Positions 43,898 to 53,112 of a stretch of DNA of 64,000 nucleotides are shown here, one piece after another (position 1 is the first letter of the stretch; each line of letters begins with the position of its first letter). The translations under genes were made by a program, and so were the position numbers. The notes under the pieces are model-generated. The model saw only the letters and a program-made list of their open reading frames with translations, did not search any database and was not told the origin of the DNA. Source of the DNA: Halioglobus japonicus (lineage in GTDB: Bacteria > Pseudomonadota > Gammaproteobacteria > Pseudomonadales > Halieaceae); assembly GCA_902705825.1 (NCBI GenBank), contig CACSIL010000001.1:18907-82906 (forward strand), read 5' to 3'.

Positions 43898-44668
43898 ATG
43901 ACATCGCGGTTGTTTGTCAGCCTCGTTTGCGCCTGCATGATATTCGCATGTGCGTCACCCGGTAAGACGCCGACTGCTGGGCCGCAGGCAGAGGCAGCGC
44001 TCACACCTTCGAGTCGCGAGGGTGAAAATCGCACGGTAGCGCTGTTGGGCGCTACAGGCATGGTGGGCGACTATCTGTTGCGAGAGGCGCTGGCGCGCGG
44101 TTACAGCGTGCGGGTGCTGGCTCGCACGCCTGCCAAGCTCGATGAGTTTGCCGGCCAGATTACCATCGTGCCCGGTGATGCCCGCGATCCCACTGCCATC
44201 GCTTCGCTAGTTAGTGGCAGTGATGTGGTAATCAGTGCACTGGGCCCTGTCCGGGGCGATGGTGAGGCGGCTCGCACCATCAATACCACCGCTACTCACA
44301 ATGTGTTGCAGGCTATGCACAGTGCAGAGGTCTCGCAATACCTGGTGGTCTCCGGAGCCGCGGTTGTGATGCCCGGTGATCAGCGCGATCTGCTGGGGTG
44401 GTGGATACGCACACTGGCGCGCGTGGGATTAGCGGCTGCGTTGCAGGACAAGCAGGCCGAATATGAGCTGCTCGCGGCCAGCGATACCGATTGGGTGCTG
44501 GTGCGCTGCCCGTTGATAGATCCACAGGCCTATCGCCAAGAGCCAATGGTGTCGACACTCACCCCTCCTGCTTTTCGGGTGCGCGCCGGTGAGGTGTCCC
44601 GGTTTATCTTTGAGCAGATTGATGCCCAACAATTTGTGCGTCAGGGGCCCTTTCTCGGCAGTCGATGA
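43898..44668 (+). CDS. Lipoprotein with an NAD(P)-binding atypical SDR domain
   Basis: A 256-residue protein that starts, in my preferred reading, with a lipoprotein signal (MTSRLFVSLVCACMIFAC). It then has a full NmrA-like Rossmann domain: TVALLGATGMVGDYLLREAL (dinucleotide loop) at about residue 55, VVISALGPVRGDGEA, and QYLVVSGAAVVMPG. Such domains are normally cytoplasmic because their cofactor is. Between the lipobox Cys and the Rossmann strand there is no alternative start I can support. The upstream frame start at 43832 would bury the signal but looks less natural. Function is unclear. Confidence 0.75.
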   Translation: MTSRLFVSLVCACMIFACASPGKTPTAGPQAEAALTPSSREGENRTVALLGATGMVGDYLLREALARGYSVRVLARTPAKLDEFAGQITIVPGDARDPTAIASLVSGSDVVISALGPVRGDGEAARTINTTATHNVLQAMHSAEVSQYLVVSGAAVVMPGDQRDLLGWWIRTLARVGLAAALQDKQAEYELLAASDTDWVLVRCPLIDPQAYRQEPMVSTLTPPAFRVRAGEVSRFIFEQIDAQQFVRQGPFLGSR

Positions 44669-44768
44669 GACGTGGCGCGTCAGCCGTTTTCGCAGGATGA
44701 CGAGCTGGTTGGCCGGCGCAATATGACATAGACTGCCCGGGTTCTGTGCTGAAATACGCTATTCCGTC

Positions 44769-46103
44769 ATGCTCAAGGTTCTACGCTGGATTATCATCTT
44801 TGCCATTCTTCTCCTGTTACTGGGGGTGGTTTCGCTAGGCGCTTTATTTCTGTATGCATTGGAGGAGAAACCGTCGGTCCCGCGGTCTGCTCCGGCAGAC
44901 TATACGACGGTGGCCGAGGGCAAGGCATTCGTAAAACGCATCAAGCTGGAGGTGGAGTCTGCTGGTGAAGAGGGCGCCACACTGGTTCTTACCGAGCATG
45001 AGCTGGATCGGCTGGCGCAGATAGCGTCGCATACCTTCAAGTGGCTGAATTCCGATTTTGATATTGCCGGTGCGGCCATCAACTCCCGCGCCAGTGTGCA
45101 GTTGCCTGACAATCCATTCGGCGAGTATCTGAATCTGGGTGCACAAGTCCTGCCCTCCAGTGACGGCATCGTAATTGAGCAGTTGTCCGTTGGCCCCCTG
45201 CGCTATTCAGGGCGGTGGTTATTGCCATTGGCCGCGCAGTTGGCTGATTTGTTGACGCGCCAGCAGCAGGCCAGCTTAATACTGGAGGGGGTGAGTGATA
45301 TTCAGATTGAGGGTGATTCGGTCGTGCTATCTGTTGCGCCGCCGCCCGATGTTAAAGCGCATCTCAAGGAGGCCGTGCGGACTCTGCAGGCCTACCGGCT
45401 TCCGGCGGGTGAGGCCAAACGCGTTACTCACTACTACGACTTATTGGTTGCTCTGGGCGCACGCAGCAACGGTGGCAGTGAATCGTTCAGTGAGTACTTA
45501 ACGCCGGTGGTTGCTGAGGCCCAAAGGCGTAGCGAGCGAGGTTATGCCGTGGAGGAAAACCGTGCGGCACTGTGGGCACTGATCATCTATTTCAGTAATG
45601 GCGGCTTTGAAGTGCTTATCGGAAAACTCGTGTCCAGCGAGCGTGCGCTGGTGCGCTCATCCTACGATATAACTCTGGCCGGTCGTCGGGATCTTATGGC
45701 GCATTTTATCAGTTCGGCAGCAATAGCCCTGGCCAGCCAGCAGGGTATCAGTATCGCGGCCGGTGAGTTCAAGGAACTGCTGGATTCTGGCTATGGCGGC
45801 AGTGGCTTCAGCTTTGCTGATCTGGCGGCGGATCGAGCGGGTATACAGTTTGTCTCGCTGGCAACCGGCAGTGAGGCGCAGGCCCGGCAGTGGCAGGAAC
45901 AACTATTGGCGAATGCGGGTGAGGTCGGTTTCTTCCCGGATATTTCCGGCCTGGTTGAAGGCCTTAGCGATGAAGAGTTTCGCCGGCAGTATGGAGAAAT
46001 CGATTCGCAGCGTTACCTGCAACAGGTAGCACGTATTGACCAGCGCATTGCCAGGGCTGCGATTTATAAGTCGGCAGGCGGTAATAAAAACAGTGACGAC
46101 TGA
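44769..46103 (+). CDS. Membrane-anchored protein, unrecognised
   Basis: A 444-residue protein with one N-terminal membrane helix (residues 6-29) and a large soluble part. The first 170 residues after the helix are rich in beta strands (ATLVLTEHELDRLAQIA, GEYLNLGAQVLPSSDGIVIEQL). The rest is helical, including ALWALIIYFSNGGFEVLIG and a near-metalloprotease-like stretch (RRDLMAHFISSAAIALAS, without HExxH). I recognise no family. The topology suggests a periplasmic domain tethered to the inner membrane. It converges on a DMT gene with 35 bases between. Confidence 0.75.
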   Translation: MLKVLRWIIIFAILLLLLGVVSLGALFLYALEEKPSVPRSAPADYTTVAEGKAFVKRIKLEVESAGEEGATLVLTEHELDRLAQIASHTFKWLNSDFDIAGAAINSRASVQLPDNPFGEYLNLGAQVLPSSDGIVIEQLSVGPLRYSGRWLLPLAAQLADLLTRQQQASLILEGVSDIQIEGDSVVLSVAPPPDVKAHLKEAVRTLQAYRLPAGEAKRVTHYYDLLVALGARSNGGSESFSEYLTPVVAEAQRRSERGYAVEENRAALWALIIYFSNGGFEVLIGKLVSSERALVRSSYDITLAGRRDLMAHFISSAAIALASQQGISIAAGEFKELLDSGYGGSGFSFADLAADRAGIQFVSLATGSEAQARQWQEQLLANAGEVGFFPDISGLVEGLSDEEFRRQYGEIDSQRYLQQVARIDQRIARAAIYKSAGGNKNSDD

Positions 46104-46138
46104 ATGCTCGGCTGAGCGGGGAATCAGGCGCTGTCCTG

Positions 46139-47053
46139 TTATTTTGGCCGATTTTTAGGCAGTGCTGCGGCAGCAGAACCTCCGACAACAAAGAAAGCTC
46201 CAACCATGCTAAGCCAATCAATAGGTTCAAAGGGTATGTCTGCCGCTGTCCAGCGGTTCAGCGCAAATGTGAATAACAGTGTCAGCAAGGGTGTCAGAGG
46301 CAGGGTGGCGCTGACACGCGAGGACTCCCAGTAGCTCATTGCCAGGCCGAAGCTGCCATAGGCAACGATGGTGTTGATGCCGCAAAATAGCAGCAGTGCC
46401 AGCTCGGTAGTTTTCAGGGACATAATCTGCAGTGGTTCTGCCAGCGGCCAGAACAGGATCGTACCGGCCAGACAGATGAGCAGGAGAATGTCCTTGGTAT
46501 GGTGTTGCGTCAGTAGCTGTTTCTGAGCGAGGCCATAGACAGACCAGGCAACTGCCGCCGCGATTATCAGTCCTACCCCGACCAGATAGGAGTCACTGGT
46601 AATCACGGCATCAGTAAGTCGCTGGTGAAAGAACAGCAGCGTACCGGCGACAAGGCCCAGCACCCCCAGCCACTGCAACGGCAAGAGGCGATCCTTGAAC
46701 AGTACCACGCTGCCCAGCAGTAGCAGCAGAGGTGCCAGTTGTATCAATATCTGTACGGCACCGGGATTGATATGATCCAGCCCCCAGATATAGAACAGGT
46801 AATTGCACAGCAAACCGGCGATAGTGAGAAAACTCAGAGCGCGTTGCCGGCCACGCAGTAGTTGCTTCAGGGCCCCGCCGCTGCGATGCCCATACCACAC
46901 CAGCGCAATCAACGCAGACAGTGAAAAGCGATACCAACTGATCGTTACCGGGTCCATCACTTGCAGCACGGCCTTCAGTGCCAGCGGCAACAAGCCCCAC
47001 ATCAGCACAGTAAGCAGGGAAAAGCCCAGCCCCAGTTTCCAGTTCGTGATCAA
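46139..47053 (-). CDS. DMT family transporter (EamA), second copy
   Basis: A 304-residue ten-helix carrier of the EamA family. Helix 1 contains LTVLMWGLLPLALKAVL, helix 4 LCNYLFYIWGLDHINPGAVQ, and the second repeat contains AVAWSVYGLAQKQLL. The pattern is closer to RarD/YddG-type exporters than to the DMT gene near 42 kb, with little similarity between the two. Substrate unknown. It is 47 bases downstream of a methyltransferase on the same strand, so they may be co-transcribed. Confidence 0.83.
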   Translation of the reverse strand: MITNWKLGLGFSLLTVLMWGLLPLALKAVLQVMDPVTISWYRFSLSALIALVWYGHRSGGALKQLLRGRQRALSFLTIAGLLCNYLFYIWGLDHINPGAVQILIQLAPLLLLLGSVVLFKDRLLPLQWLGVLGLVAGTLLFFHQRLTDAVITSDSYLVGVGLIIAAAVAWSVYGLAQKQLLTQHHTKDILLLICLAGTILFWPLAEPLQIMSLKTTELALLLFCGINTIVAYGSFGLAMSYWESSRVSATLPLTPLLTLLFTFALNRWTAADIPFEPIDWLSMVGAFFVVGGSAAAALPKNRPK

Positions 47054-47100
47054 AATCCCTGTCCTACTCTCGATAGCGCCATTTGCGCAGTGTGAAGCTG

Positions 47101-47733
47101 TCAGCTCACTTTCTGGCTCACTATCGCCAACCAGGGCTGCTCCGCTCGCGGTGCGCCAGGGGGTCTGTAGTAGTGATCAATAATGTGAAAGCCGGCATCC
47201 TGCAGGTAGCGTTGGGAGACGTCGAACTCCATAAAGTTACCGTAGCGCTGGCCAGACCAGCCCTCGGTACTGCCGCGCGGGTTGGAGGTGAACAGGATTC
47301 CGCCCGGGCGCAGTGCCCCGTGCAGCTCGCGCAGAACCCGTGGCAACTCGGCGCTCGGAACATGGAACAGCGATGCGTTTGCAAACACGCCGTCAAACGC
47401 CTCTTGCGGCAGAGCCAGTCTGAGGAACGACTGATTCAGCACCGGGCAGCCACTGTTGGCGTGCGCCATCTCACTGAAGGCACGGCTGCCGTCCAGACCG
47501 ACAGGCCGGTGCCCCAATGAACTGAAATAGATGAGATCGCGGCCCGGGCCGCAGCCGAAATCGAGAATGTCGAGTTGTTGGTCCGGGGGAAACTGGCTCA
47601 ACAGTTTCTCGTAGTTTTGTGACACGTCGTGATCTTTTGTGCCGTGCCAGAACGACTGGGCATTATCTTCGTAGTGCCCCAGTGTAACTCGTTCAATTTC
47701 GGCCAGTGATGGCTTGCTGGAATTGTCTGACAT
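47101..47733 (-). CDS. Class I SAM-dependent methyltransferase
   Basis: A 210-residue methyltransferase with motif I LDILDFGCGPGRDLIYFSSLG, motif II-like GLDGSRAFSEMAHANSG (acidic end of strand 2), FDGVFANASLFHVPSAELPRVL and GGILFTSNPRG. The fold is that of small-molecule methyltransferases such as UbiE/Tehb-like enzymes. Acceptor unknown. It precedes the DMT gene on the same strand and follows a GST gene by 38 bases. Confidence 0.83.
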   Translation of the reverse strand: MSDNSSKPSLAEIERVTLGHYEDNAQSFWHGTKDHDVSQNYEKLLSQFPPDQQLDILDFGCGPGRDLIYFSSLGHRPVGLDGSRAFSEMAHANSGCPVLNQSFLRLALPQEAFDGVFANASLFHVPSAELPRVLRELHGALRPGGILFTSNPRGSTEGWSGQRYGNFMEFDVSQRYLQDAGFHIIDHYYRPPGAPRAEQPWLAIVSQKVS

Positions 47734-47771
47734 GCATAGTACCGCTTCGGTGGTGGCTCAAGTCGTTGGCT

Positions 47772-48479
47772 TCAGCCTGTGAATTGTTCAGCCAGAGCGC
47801 GCTGGCTGCTGGCCGGTGGTGCCAACGAGAACTCGCCCATATCTGAATACGCCTTCGAGAATGCCGGACGCTGTGATAATCGCCCTATATAATCTGCGAA
47901 CTGTGGAGGCTGACACAGCCCGTACGCAGTGGCCCACAATACATTCTGTCCCATCACGCAGTCCACAGCGCTGAAGGTATCGCCGCAGATGTAATCGGTA
48001 CGATCCAGCCTTGCGATCAACTGTGGCTCGACTTCCTGGGTAAATTTGCTGTTGTAGCGTGCGATGGTCTTTGTATCGCTGTCGTCACCCAGCATGTGTG
48101 TATGAATGCGAATCTGCCACAGCATCATATCCATCCAGGACGTCCCATAGTGCAGCATTTGTAAGTAGTCTGCCCGTGCCTCTGAAAAGGTATCTGCAGC
48201 GGGGGCCAGACCTTTCTCTGGATACAGGTCAGCCAGCAGTGACACCATTGCTCCGCTTTCGAGCATGATTTTTTTCTCGCCATTGTCCAGCGTGATTTCC
48301 AGCGCGGGAACATTGTGGTTGGGGTTCTTTTGCAGGTATTCAGCGCTGTACTGCGCGCCTTCATAAAGCGGAACGACTTCCACATCGAAGTCGTCGTCCA
48401 ATAGCTCGTGGAGTAGCCATTTTACCCGGGCGCTGCGGGTTGCGGGGTAATGGTACAGTTTGAGTCGGCCAATAGTCAT
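47772..48479 (-). CDS. Glutathione S-transferase
   Basis: A 235-residue soluble GST. The N-terminal thioredoxin-like domain starts LKLYHYPATRSARVKWLLHEL, with the catalytic Ser/Arg region at about residue 15, cis-Pro in NPNHNVPALEI and the gamma-glutamyl-binding LESGAMV. The all-helical C-terminal domain has YICGDTFSAVDCVMGQN. This is the beta/theta-like bacterial type. It may conjugate or reduce with glutathione. It is first in the minus-strand run GST, methyltransferase, DMT carrier. Confidence 0.87.
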   Translation of the reverse strand: MTIGRLKLYHYPATRSARVKWLLHELLDDDFDVEVVPLYEGAQYSAEYLQKNPNHNVPALEITLDNGEKKIMLESGAMVSLLADLYPEKGLAPAADTFSEARADYLQMLHYGTSWMDMMLWQIRIHTHMLGDDSDTKTIARYNSKFTQEVEPQLIARLDRTDYICGDTFSAVDCVMGQNVLWATAYGLCQPPQFADYIGRLSQRPAFSKAYSDMGEFSLAPPASSQRALAEQFTG

Positions 48480-48549
48480 CGCTGATCCCTCCTGGGCTAC
48501 TGCGGTTATTGATGCGCAACCGGACTATAATGTCCGTGTAACGACAATG

Positions 48550-49617
48550 CTAGTGAACGCGCGACGCGGGTTCTATCTCAAACAAGGTTACTTCTCCCCG
48601 GCTCCCAAGGCGCATGACCGGCCCCCATGTGCCGGTGCCGGGAGAGACATACAGTTGCGTTTGACCGTGATGAAACAGGCCAACGCTCTGCTCGAACACC
48701 CTGTTGACAACCAGATTGAACGGTACGATCTGTCCGTTGTGCGTGTGGCCACAAATCATCAAATCGACGCCGGCGGCGGCCGCGTCAGCCAGCCCACGCG
48801 GACGGTGGTAGAGCAACAGTACAAAGCGCTCGGGATCGATATCAATGGTGGCGAGTTCGCGCTGCACCTGCGACCGACGTTCACTGTCGTCAATGCCTAT
48901 CAGTTGAACCGGGCCGTGGACAGTGCTTTGCGAGCGCAATACCTGCACGCCCATTGCTGCGAGGCGTTGCAGAATATCATCCAGATCTTCATACCGTTCG
49001 TGGTTGCCGATGCTGAAATAGATGGGTACCGGGCAGGAACGCAGTGCCGACATTTTCTGCTCGCTAATACCCGGCGCATCGATAAAATCACCCGTGATAC
49101 ACAAGAACTCTATGTCCAGGCTATTCACCTCTTGCATCACGCGCTCGAGAAACTCGGCGCTGCGCGAGCCGATGTGAACATCGGTAATTTGTGCAAAACG
49201 AAGTGGCGCTGTAAGTTTCGGGCTCTTCAGTGGCACTCTGACCACCGAAGGCGAGTAAGCGTTGATTACGCTGTAGGTCACCAGTGCCAGGGTTAGACCA
49301 ATAAGCGTGTAGGCCGCGTCTGGCGCTGCAACCCAGCCCAGTGCTACCGGCACCTCCGCCAGCAGCAGCATGCACAATAGCAGTGGGCTGATGCCAAGCC
49401 ATAGATCCGCCGCGCGCCGCAGCCAGAACACCACGCCGAAATTGGCGTGGCGCAAGTAAAGCCGCACTACGATCTGACTAAAAAACAGCGGGATAAAGAT
49501 CGCCAGTGTTGTCCAGGTATTCATCCCCAGCCAATCGCATAATCGCAATACCGGGTAGGCAAAAAGCGGAATCTGCAGTAGAAAGGCAACCAGCAGGAAT
49601 TGTGTTCGTCTTCTCAT
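48550..49617 (-). CDS. Membrane metallophosphoesterase (YkuE/YaeI-like)
   Basis: A 355-residue protein with about four to five N-terminal hydrophobic helices (residues 5-125) and a C-terminal calcineurin-like domain. All motifs are intact: FAQITDVHIG (DxH), CITGDFIDAPG (GDxxD), FSIGNHERY (GNHE), LLYHRPRG and ICGHTHNGQIVP (GHxH). Relatives such as YkuE are membrane-anchored and cleave phosphoester or pyrophosphate bonds, in lipids in some cases (UDP-2,3-diacylglucosamine, polyprenyl carriers). In contrast to the secreted phosphoesterase near 8 kb, this one looks fully active. Confidence 0.88.
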   Translation of the reverse strand: MRRRTQFLLVAFLLQIPLFAYPVLRLCDWLGMNTWTTLAIFIPLFFSQIVVRLYLRHANFGVVFWLRRAADLWLGISPLLLCMLLLAEVPVALGWVAAPDAAYTLIGLTLALVTYSVINAYSPSVVRVPLKSPKLTAPLRFAQITDVHIGSRSAEFLERVMQEVNSLDIEFLCITGDFIDAPGISEQKMSALRSCPVPIYFSIGNHERYEDLDDILQRLAAMGVQVLRSQSTVHGPVQLIGIDDSERRSQVQRELATIDIDPERFVLLLYHRPRGLADAAAAGVDLMICGHTHNGQIVPFNLVVNRVFEQSVGLFHHGQTQLYVSPGTGTWGPVMRLGSRGEVTLFEIEPASRVH

Positions 49618-49740
49618 ATGCGCAGCATAACCTCTGCGTGTCGGGTTCCATAGTGGCAGATTATTTCGAGCACATTGCCCTTACGCTGACGGTACATTGT
49701 GGTTTACGCTGATCCGAACGAAATACGCGGGAGAGTTGCG

Positions 49741-50103
49741 ATGTTGAAACATGAAATCGATACCGAAAACGGCATACTGACTGTAACGCCCAGCGGCGAG
49801 CTGAGCGCGATGGATTTCAAACGGCTGACCGACACCGTGGATGAGTACAACGCAACGCATGAGCCGCTGGACAGCCTGATGATTCTTTCAGAACACTTCC
49901 CCGGCTGGGACAGTTTCGGCGCACTTTTTCAGCACCTCAAGTTTGTGCGGCAACAGCGCGATCAGATAAGGAAAGTGGCCGCAGTGTCAGACAGCGGTTT
50001 CCTCACCGTCATGCCACATATTGTCGATCATTTTATCAAGGCCGACGTCCGGCATTTCGATTATGACGACAAGGCGCAGGCACTGGCGTGGCTGATTTCC
50101 TGA
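49741..50103 (+). CDS. STAS/SpoIIAA-like protein
   Basis: A 120-residue protein of the SpoIIAA-like/STAS-SEC14 type, beginning MLKHEIDTENGILTVTPSGELSAMDF and containing SLMILSEHFPGWDSFGALFQHL. The ATG at 49741 follows GGGAGAG; the upstream in-frame start at 49699 has no site. Proteins of this fold bind anions or lipids and serve as switch modules, but lone small members have unknown roles. No kinase or partner gene is adjacent. Confidence 0.78.
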   Translation: MLKHEIDTENGILTVTPSGELSAMDFKRLTDTVDEYNATHEPLDSLMILSEHFPGWDSFGALFQHLKFVRQQRDQIRKVAAVSDSGFLTVMPHIVDHFIKADVRHFDYDDKAQALAWLIS

Positions 50104-50132
50104 GATTGGCGGAATCCTGGAATCTGTCAGTG

Positions 50133-50169
50133 CCAGCAATGCCTGCTTTGGCAGGTCATTGCCGGCTGG
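50133..50169. terminator. Imperfect hairpin between convergent genes
   Basis: CCAGCAATGCCTGC pairs, with a mismatch and small bulge, with GCAGGTCATTGCCGGCTGG around a short TTTG loop. It lies between the STAS-like gene (end 50103) and the end of the minus-strand esterase (50190). Probable bidirectional terminator. Confidence 0.5.
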
Positions 50170-50189
50170 TATTTGCTGCCTGGTAATCT

Positions 50190-51179
50190 CTAACCACGCC
50201 GGTGGTCGACTATCCAATCGACCATCAGGTCGAGCGAACTGCCGACCCAGGGAAAGGGGATGTGTGGCCCATCGACCAGCTTCCAGTGCGTCACGTCAGT
50301 GTCATCCGCACAGCCCGTGTATTCCAGTACCTCCGTCTCCGCACCTTCTACTGCACCGAGCACATCAAGATTCGCAGCCATTACCGGCGTATTGTTGCAG
50401 CCTGCATGTGCGGCAAACCGGCGCGTGGTTTCCAGTGCGCCGGGATAACCCGTGTTGTCGAATTCCTTGCCTTCATAGGGAATCGTTTCATCGTCAACGC
50501 CGTGCATGGTCAGTACGCTTACCGGGTTGGTGGCAGGGGCACAGCTGGAATCGTCTTCGAAGGTGGAGCCTGCCAGGCTGACCACGGAAGTGACCAGATC
50601 GGAGGCCTCACAGGCCATGCGCAATGCCATAAAGCCACCATTGGAGTGTCCGACCAGGCCAATGCGCTCGGGATCAATACTGTAAGTGGCTGCCGCCTCC
50701 TCGATCAGTCCCCGAATATACGCGACATCGTCAACCATCTGATCCTCTTCCGAGAATGCGCAGCAGGCCGGTGTTGCGTTCCAGAATCTAGAGCCGTTGC
50801 GGTTTTCCGTGCCATCCGGGAACACCAACACATACTGCTTCGTATCCACACGCGCATTGAGCCCAAGGTAGCCGGACTGCAGCGCGCCTGAGGCACCAAA
50901 CCCGTGTAACAGGATAAGCAGCGGATAGCGCGTTGTGGTGGTGTAGTCCGAGGGAATCTGCGCTTGCGCGGGGCGTTCGCCACCAATCTGCAAATTGGGG
51001 TTTGAGGCACAGCTGTCCGTGTCCGCACAGCCGGTGAGTGTGTCGGGTTCTGTGTTAGTCACCAGATTGAAACCGTTACCACCCCCACCGCCGCAGGCGG
51101 CCAGTGACAACAGGCACGCAAGGCCTAGGCCGTGAAACGCTGATTTTCGAGCAGTCTTCGAGATGAGATACGCTTCCAT
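50190..51179 (-). CDS. PHB-depolymerase/feruloyl-esterase-like lipoprotein (LpqC type)
   Basis: A 329-residue lipoprotein (signal ends LLSLAAC, followed by a run of five glycines). It carries an esterase domain of the LpqC/polyhydroxybutyrate-depolymerase type: PLLILLHGFGASG (oxyanion region), VGLVGHSNGGFMAL (nucleophile Ser), MHGVDDETIPYEG (Asp) and a late DGPHIPFPW (His). Six cysteines suggest disulfides in the periplasm. Substrates in the family include short-chain PHB, feruloyl and other esters. It may be linked by theme to the phasin-like protein, but it is 10 kb away. Confidence 0.85.
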   Translation of the reverse strand: MEAYLISKTARKSAFHGLGLACLLSLAACGGGGGNGFNLVTNTEPDTLTGCADTDSCASNPNLQIGGERPAQAQIPSDYTTTTRYPLLILLHGFGASGALQSGYLGLNARVDTKQYVLVFPDGTENRNGSRFWNATPACCAFSEEDQMVDDVAYIRGLIEEAAATYSIDPERIGLVGHSNGGFMALRMACEASDLVTSVVSLAGSTFEDDSSCAPATNPVSVLTMHGVDDETIPYEGKEFDNTGYPGALETTRRFAAHAGCNNTPVMAANLDVLGAVEGAETEVLEYTGCADDTDVTHWKLVDGPHIPFPWVGSSLDLMVDWIVDHRRG

Positions 51180-51375
51180 GGATATTTAGCTCCAAATTTC
51201 GCGGGATTTGTCGGTTGGCACCGGATCATGCCTCTTGTAGCGGAGCATTCTATCAAATCCCCGCAAGATATCGCGCCGTGCATTATTTCACAGCACAACC
51301 GTTTCGGGTGGGTAATTTGTCAGTATGAGGGGCTACCAGAAGCGAGTGCTGTCGTCTGTTGCAGTACAGTGCAGG

Positions 51376-51411
51376 CAAAAAAAGCCCGGGTTGATAGCTC
51401 AAGCCCGGGCT
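51376..51411 (-). terminator. Rho-independent terminator after sulfatase gene
   Basis: On the minus strand an 8-bp GC-rich stem (AGCCCGGG and CCCGGGCT), extended by TTGA/TCAA around a GCTA loop with one bulged base, is followed directly by seven T residues. It begins 18 bases after the sulfatase stop codon. A textbook intrinsic terminator. Confidence 0.9.
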
Positions 51412-51428
51412 GCTGTAGTGGTTAAAGG

Positions 51429-53003
51429 CTAATTCTGAATAGCGATATCCATCAGTTTGCCAAGATTACCCAGCGCTTTCTGTCTTTCGATGGTGCCGTA
51501 GCCGATATTGGCGGCACTCAAAGAACCACCCGGCTGGAAAGGGTAGTTAGGGATCGTCTCAAAGAACTTGTGTACGAAGCCCTGTGCGGGAACCATCAGC
51601 CACATATTGTCTGCGTACCAGCGCACGTACATTCCGGAGTCGCGAGCGCCACTTTCAAATGGGTCGGCTCTCAGGTTTGTGATCACCGGCCATGCAGGCG
51701 TTTCTCTAAAGGCTTCATTGATTGCCCCTTTCTCGGTTGCAAAAGAGACCTTCCAGTCGTCTACCCGTATCGCGTTGAGCATACCGCTGGCCGCAAAGTA
51801 CATGATTTCTCTGCGTGGGCCCTTATCGACCTTGCCTTCAAAAAACGGTTTGAAATTGTAGCCGTCGAGATGCACGCGGAACTTTTTACCGTTGGCCTGG
51901 TAACCGTCATCTGATGCGAGCTGTTCCTTCACATCGGGTACGCCAGCCGCAGCCAGCAAGGTTGGCATCCAGTCTTCCTGGCTCATAGTCGCATTAACGA
52001 GCGTTCCGGGTTTGATGGTGCCAGGCCATCTGACCATTTGTGGCACTCTCATGCCACCTTCCCAAGTGGTGCCTTTCTCTCCATGGTATGGAGTGGTACC
52101 GCCATCGGGCCAGGTGAACTTCTCTGCACCATTATCGGTAGAGAATATGACAATGGTGTTGTCCTCTATGCCGAGTTTTTCAAGCTCTTCGAGAAAGCTG
52201 CCGACCATGTCGTCGAGTTCAACCATGCCGTCAGGATAGAGCCCGATACCGGTGATTCCCCGGTATTTTTCCTGCAGGTGAGTCCACACATGCATGCGGG
52301 TGAAATTCATCCAGACAAAAAATGGCTTGTCGGCATCAACCGCGGCGGCCATGAATTTCTTGGCTGCACCACCGAATTCGGAATCGACAGTCTCCATACG
52401 TTTTCTGGACAGTGGGCCGGTGTCTTCAATTTTGCCATCCGCGTAGGAATGCAGAACACCGCGTGGCCCATATTTTTTGTGAAACTCAGGGTCTTTCGGG
52501 TAGTAGTATGTTTCGGGTTCTTCTTCAGCGTTCAAATGATAGAGGTTGCCAAAGAACTCATCGAAACCGTGATTGGTGGGCAGGTGCTTATCCTGGTCAC
52601 CGAGGTGGTTTTTACCAAATTGGCCCGATGTATAACCCTGCTCTTTCAGCAGGTCGGCGATAGTGGGGGCCCAGTCCGGAATACCCTGATCACTGCCCGG
52701 CATGCCGATGGTCAGTAGGCCGGTGCGGAACGGTTGCTGGCCCAAAATAAAAGAGGCGCGACCCGCGGTGCAGGATTGCTGTGCGTACATATCAGTAAAC
52801 AGTGCGCCGTCATTGGCAATTGAATCGATGTTGGGTGTTTGATAACCCATTCCACCGCGGTTGTAGGCGCTGCTATTCCAGACGCCGATATCATCGCCCC
52901 ATAGTACAAGAATATTGGGCTTGCTTGCTGCCATTGCTGATGCGCTTAGCGCGAGCAGCGATGCGGTCAGTGACCAGATGGCCAGTTTTCCCTTTTCTAG
53001 CAT
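51429..53003 (-). CDS. Arylsulfatase-type sulfatase, exported
   Basis: A 524-residue sulfatase. The start ATG at 53003 follows GGAG and gives a signal peptide (LAIWSLTASLLALSASAMA). The maturation site reads SCTAGRASFILG, matching C-x-A/P-x-R, so Cys can be converted to formylglycine. Metal-binding segments are ILVLWGDDIG at the N-terminus and FSTDNGAEKF. Later, TTPYHGEKGTTWEGGMRVP is typical of arylsulfatases. It hydrolyses sulfate esters in the periplasm. No formylglycine-generating enzyme gene is in the window, and no sulfate or sugar utilisation cluster surrounds it. Confidence 0.9.
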   Translation of the reverse strand: MLEKGKLAIWSLTASLLALSASAMAASKPNILVLWGDDIGVWNSSAYNRGGMGYQTPNIDSIANDGALFTDMYAQQSCTAGRASFILGQQPFRTGLLTIGMPGSDQGIPDWAPTIADLLKEQGYTSGQFGKNHLGDQDKHLPTNHGFDEFFGNLYHLNAEEEPETYYYPKDPEFHKKYGPRGVLHSYADGKIEDTGPLSRKRMETVDSEFGGAAKKFMAAAVDADKPFFVWMNFTRMHVWTHLQEKYRGITGIGLYPDGMVELDDMVGSFLEELEKLGIEDNTIVIFSTDNGAEKFTWPDGGTTPYHGEKGTTWEGGMRVPQMVRWPGTIKPGTLVNATMSQEDWMPTLLAAAGVPDVKEQLASDDGYQANGKKFRVHLDGYNFKPFFEGKVDKGPRREIMYFAASGMLNAIRVDDWKVSFATEKGAINEAFRETPAWPVITNLRADPFESGARDSGMYVRWYADNMWLMVPAQGFVHKFFETIPNYPFQPGGSLSAANIGYGTIERQKALGNLGKLMDIAIQN

Positions 53004-53112
53004 GCTTATCTCCATTGAGAGGTCAGTGCGAAGTGCACCCAACAAAGTCTAGCAGAGGGGGGAAGGATGGCCAGAATAATGAGGCTTCAGCGAAAAAAAA
53101 TTCGGCTTGGCA

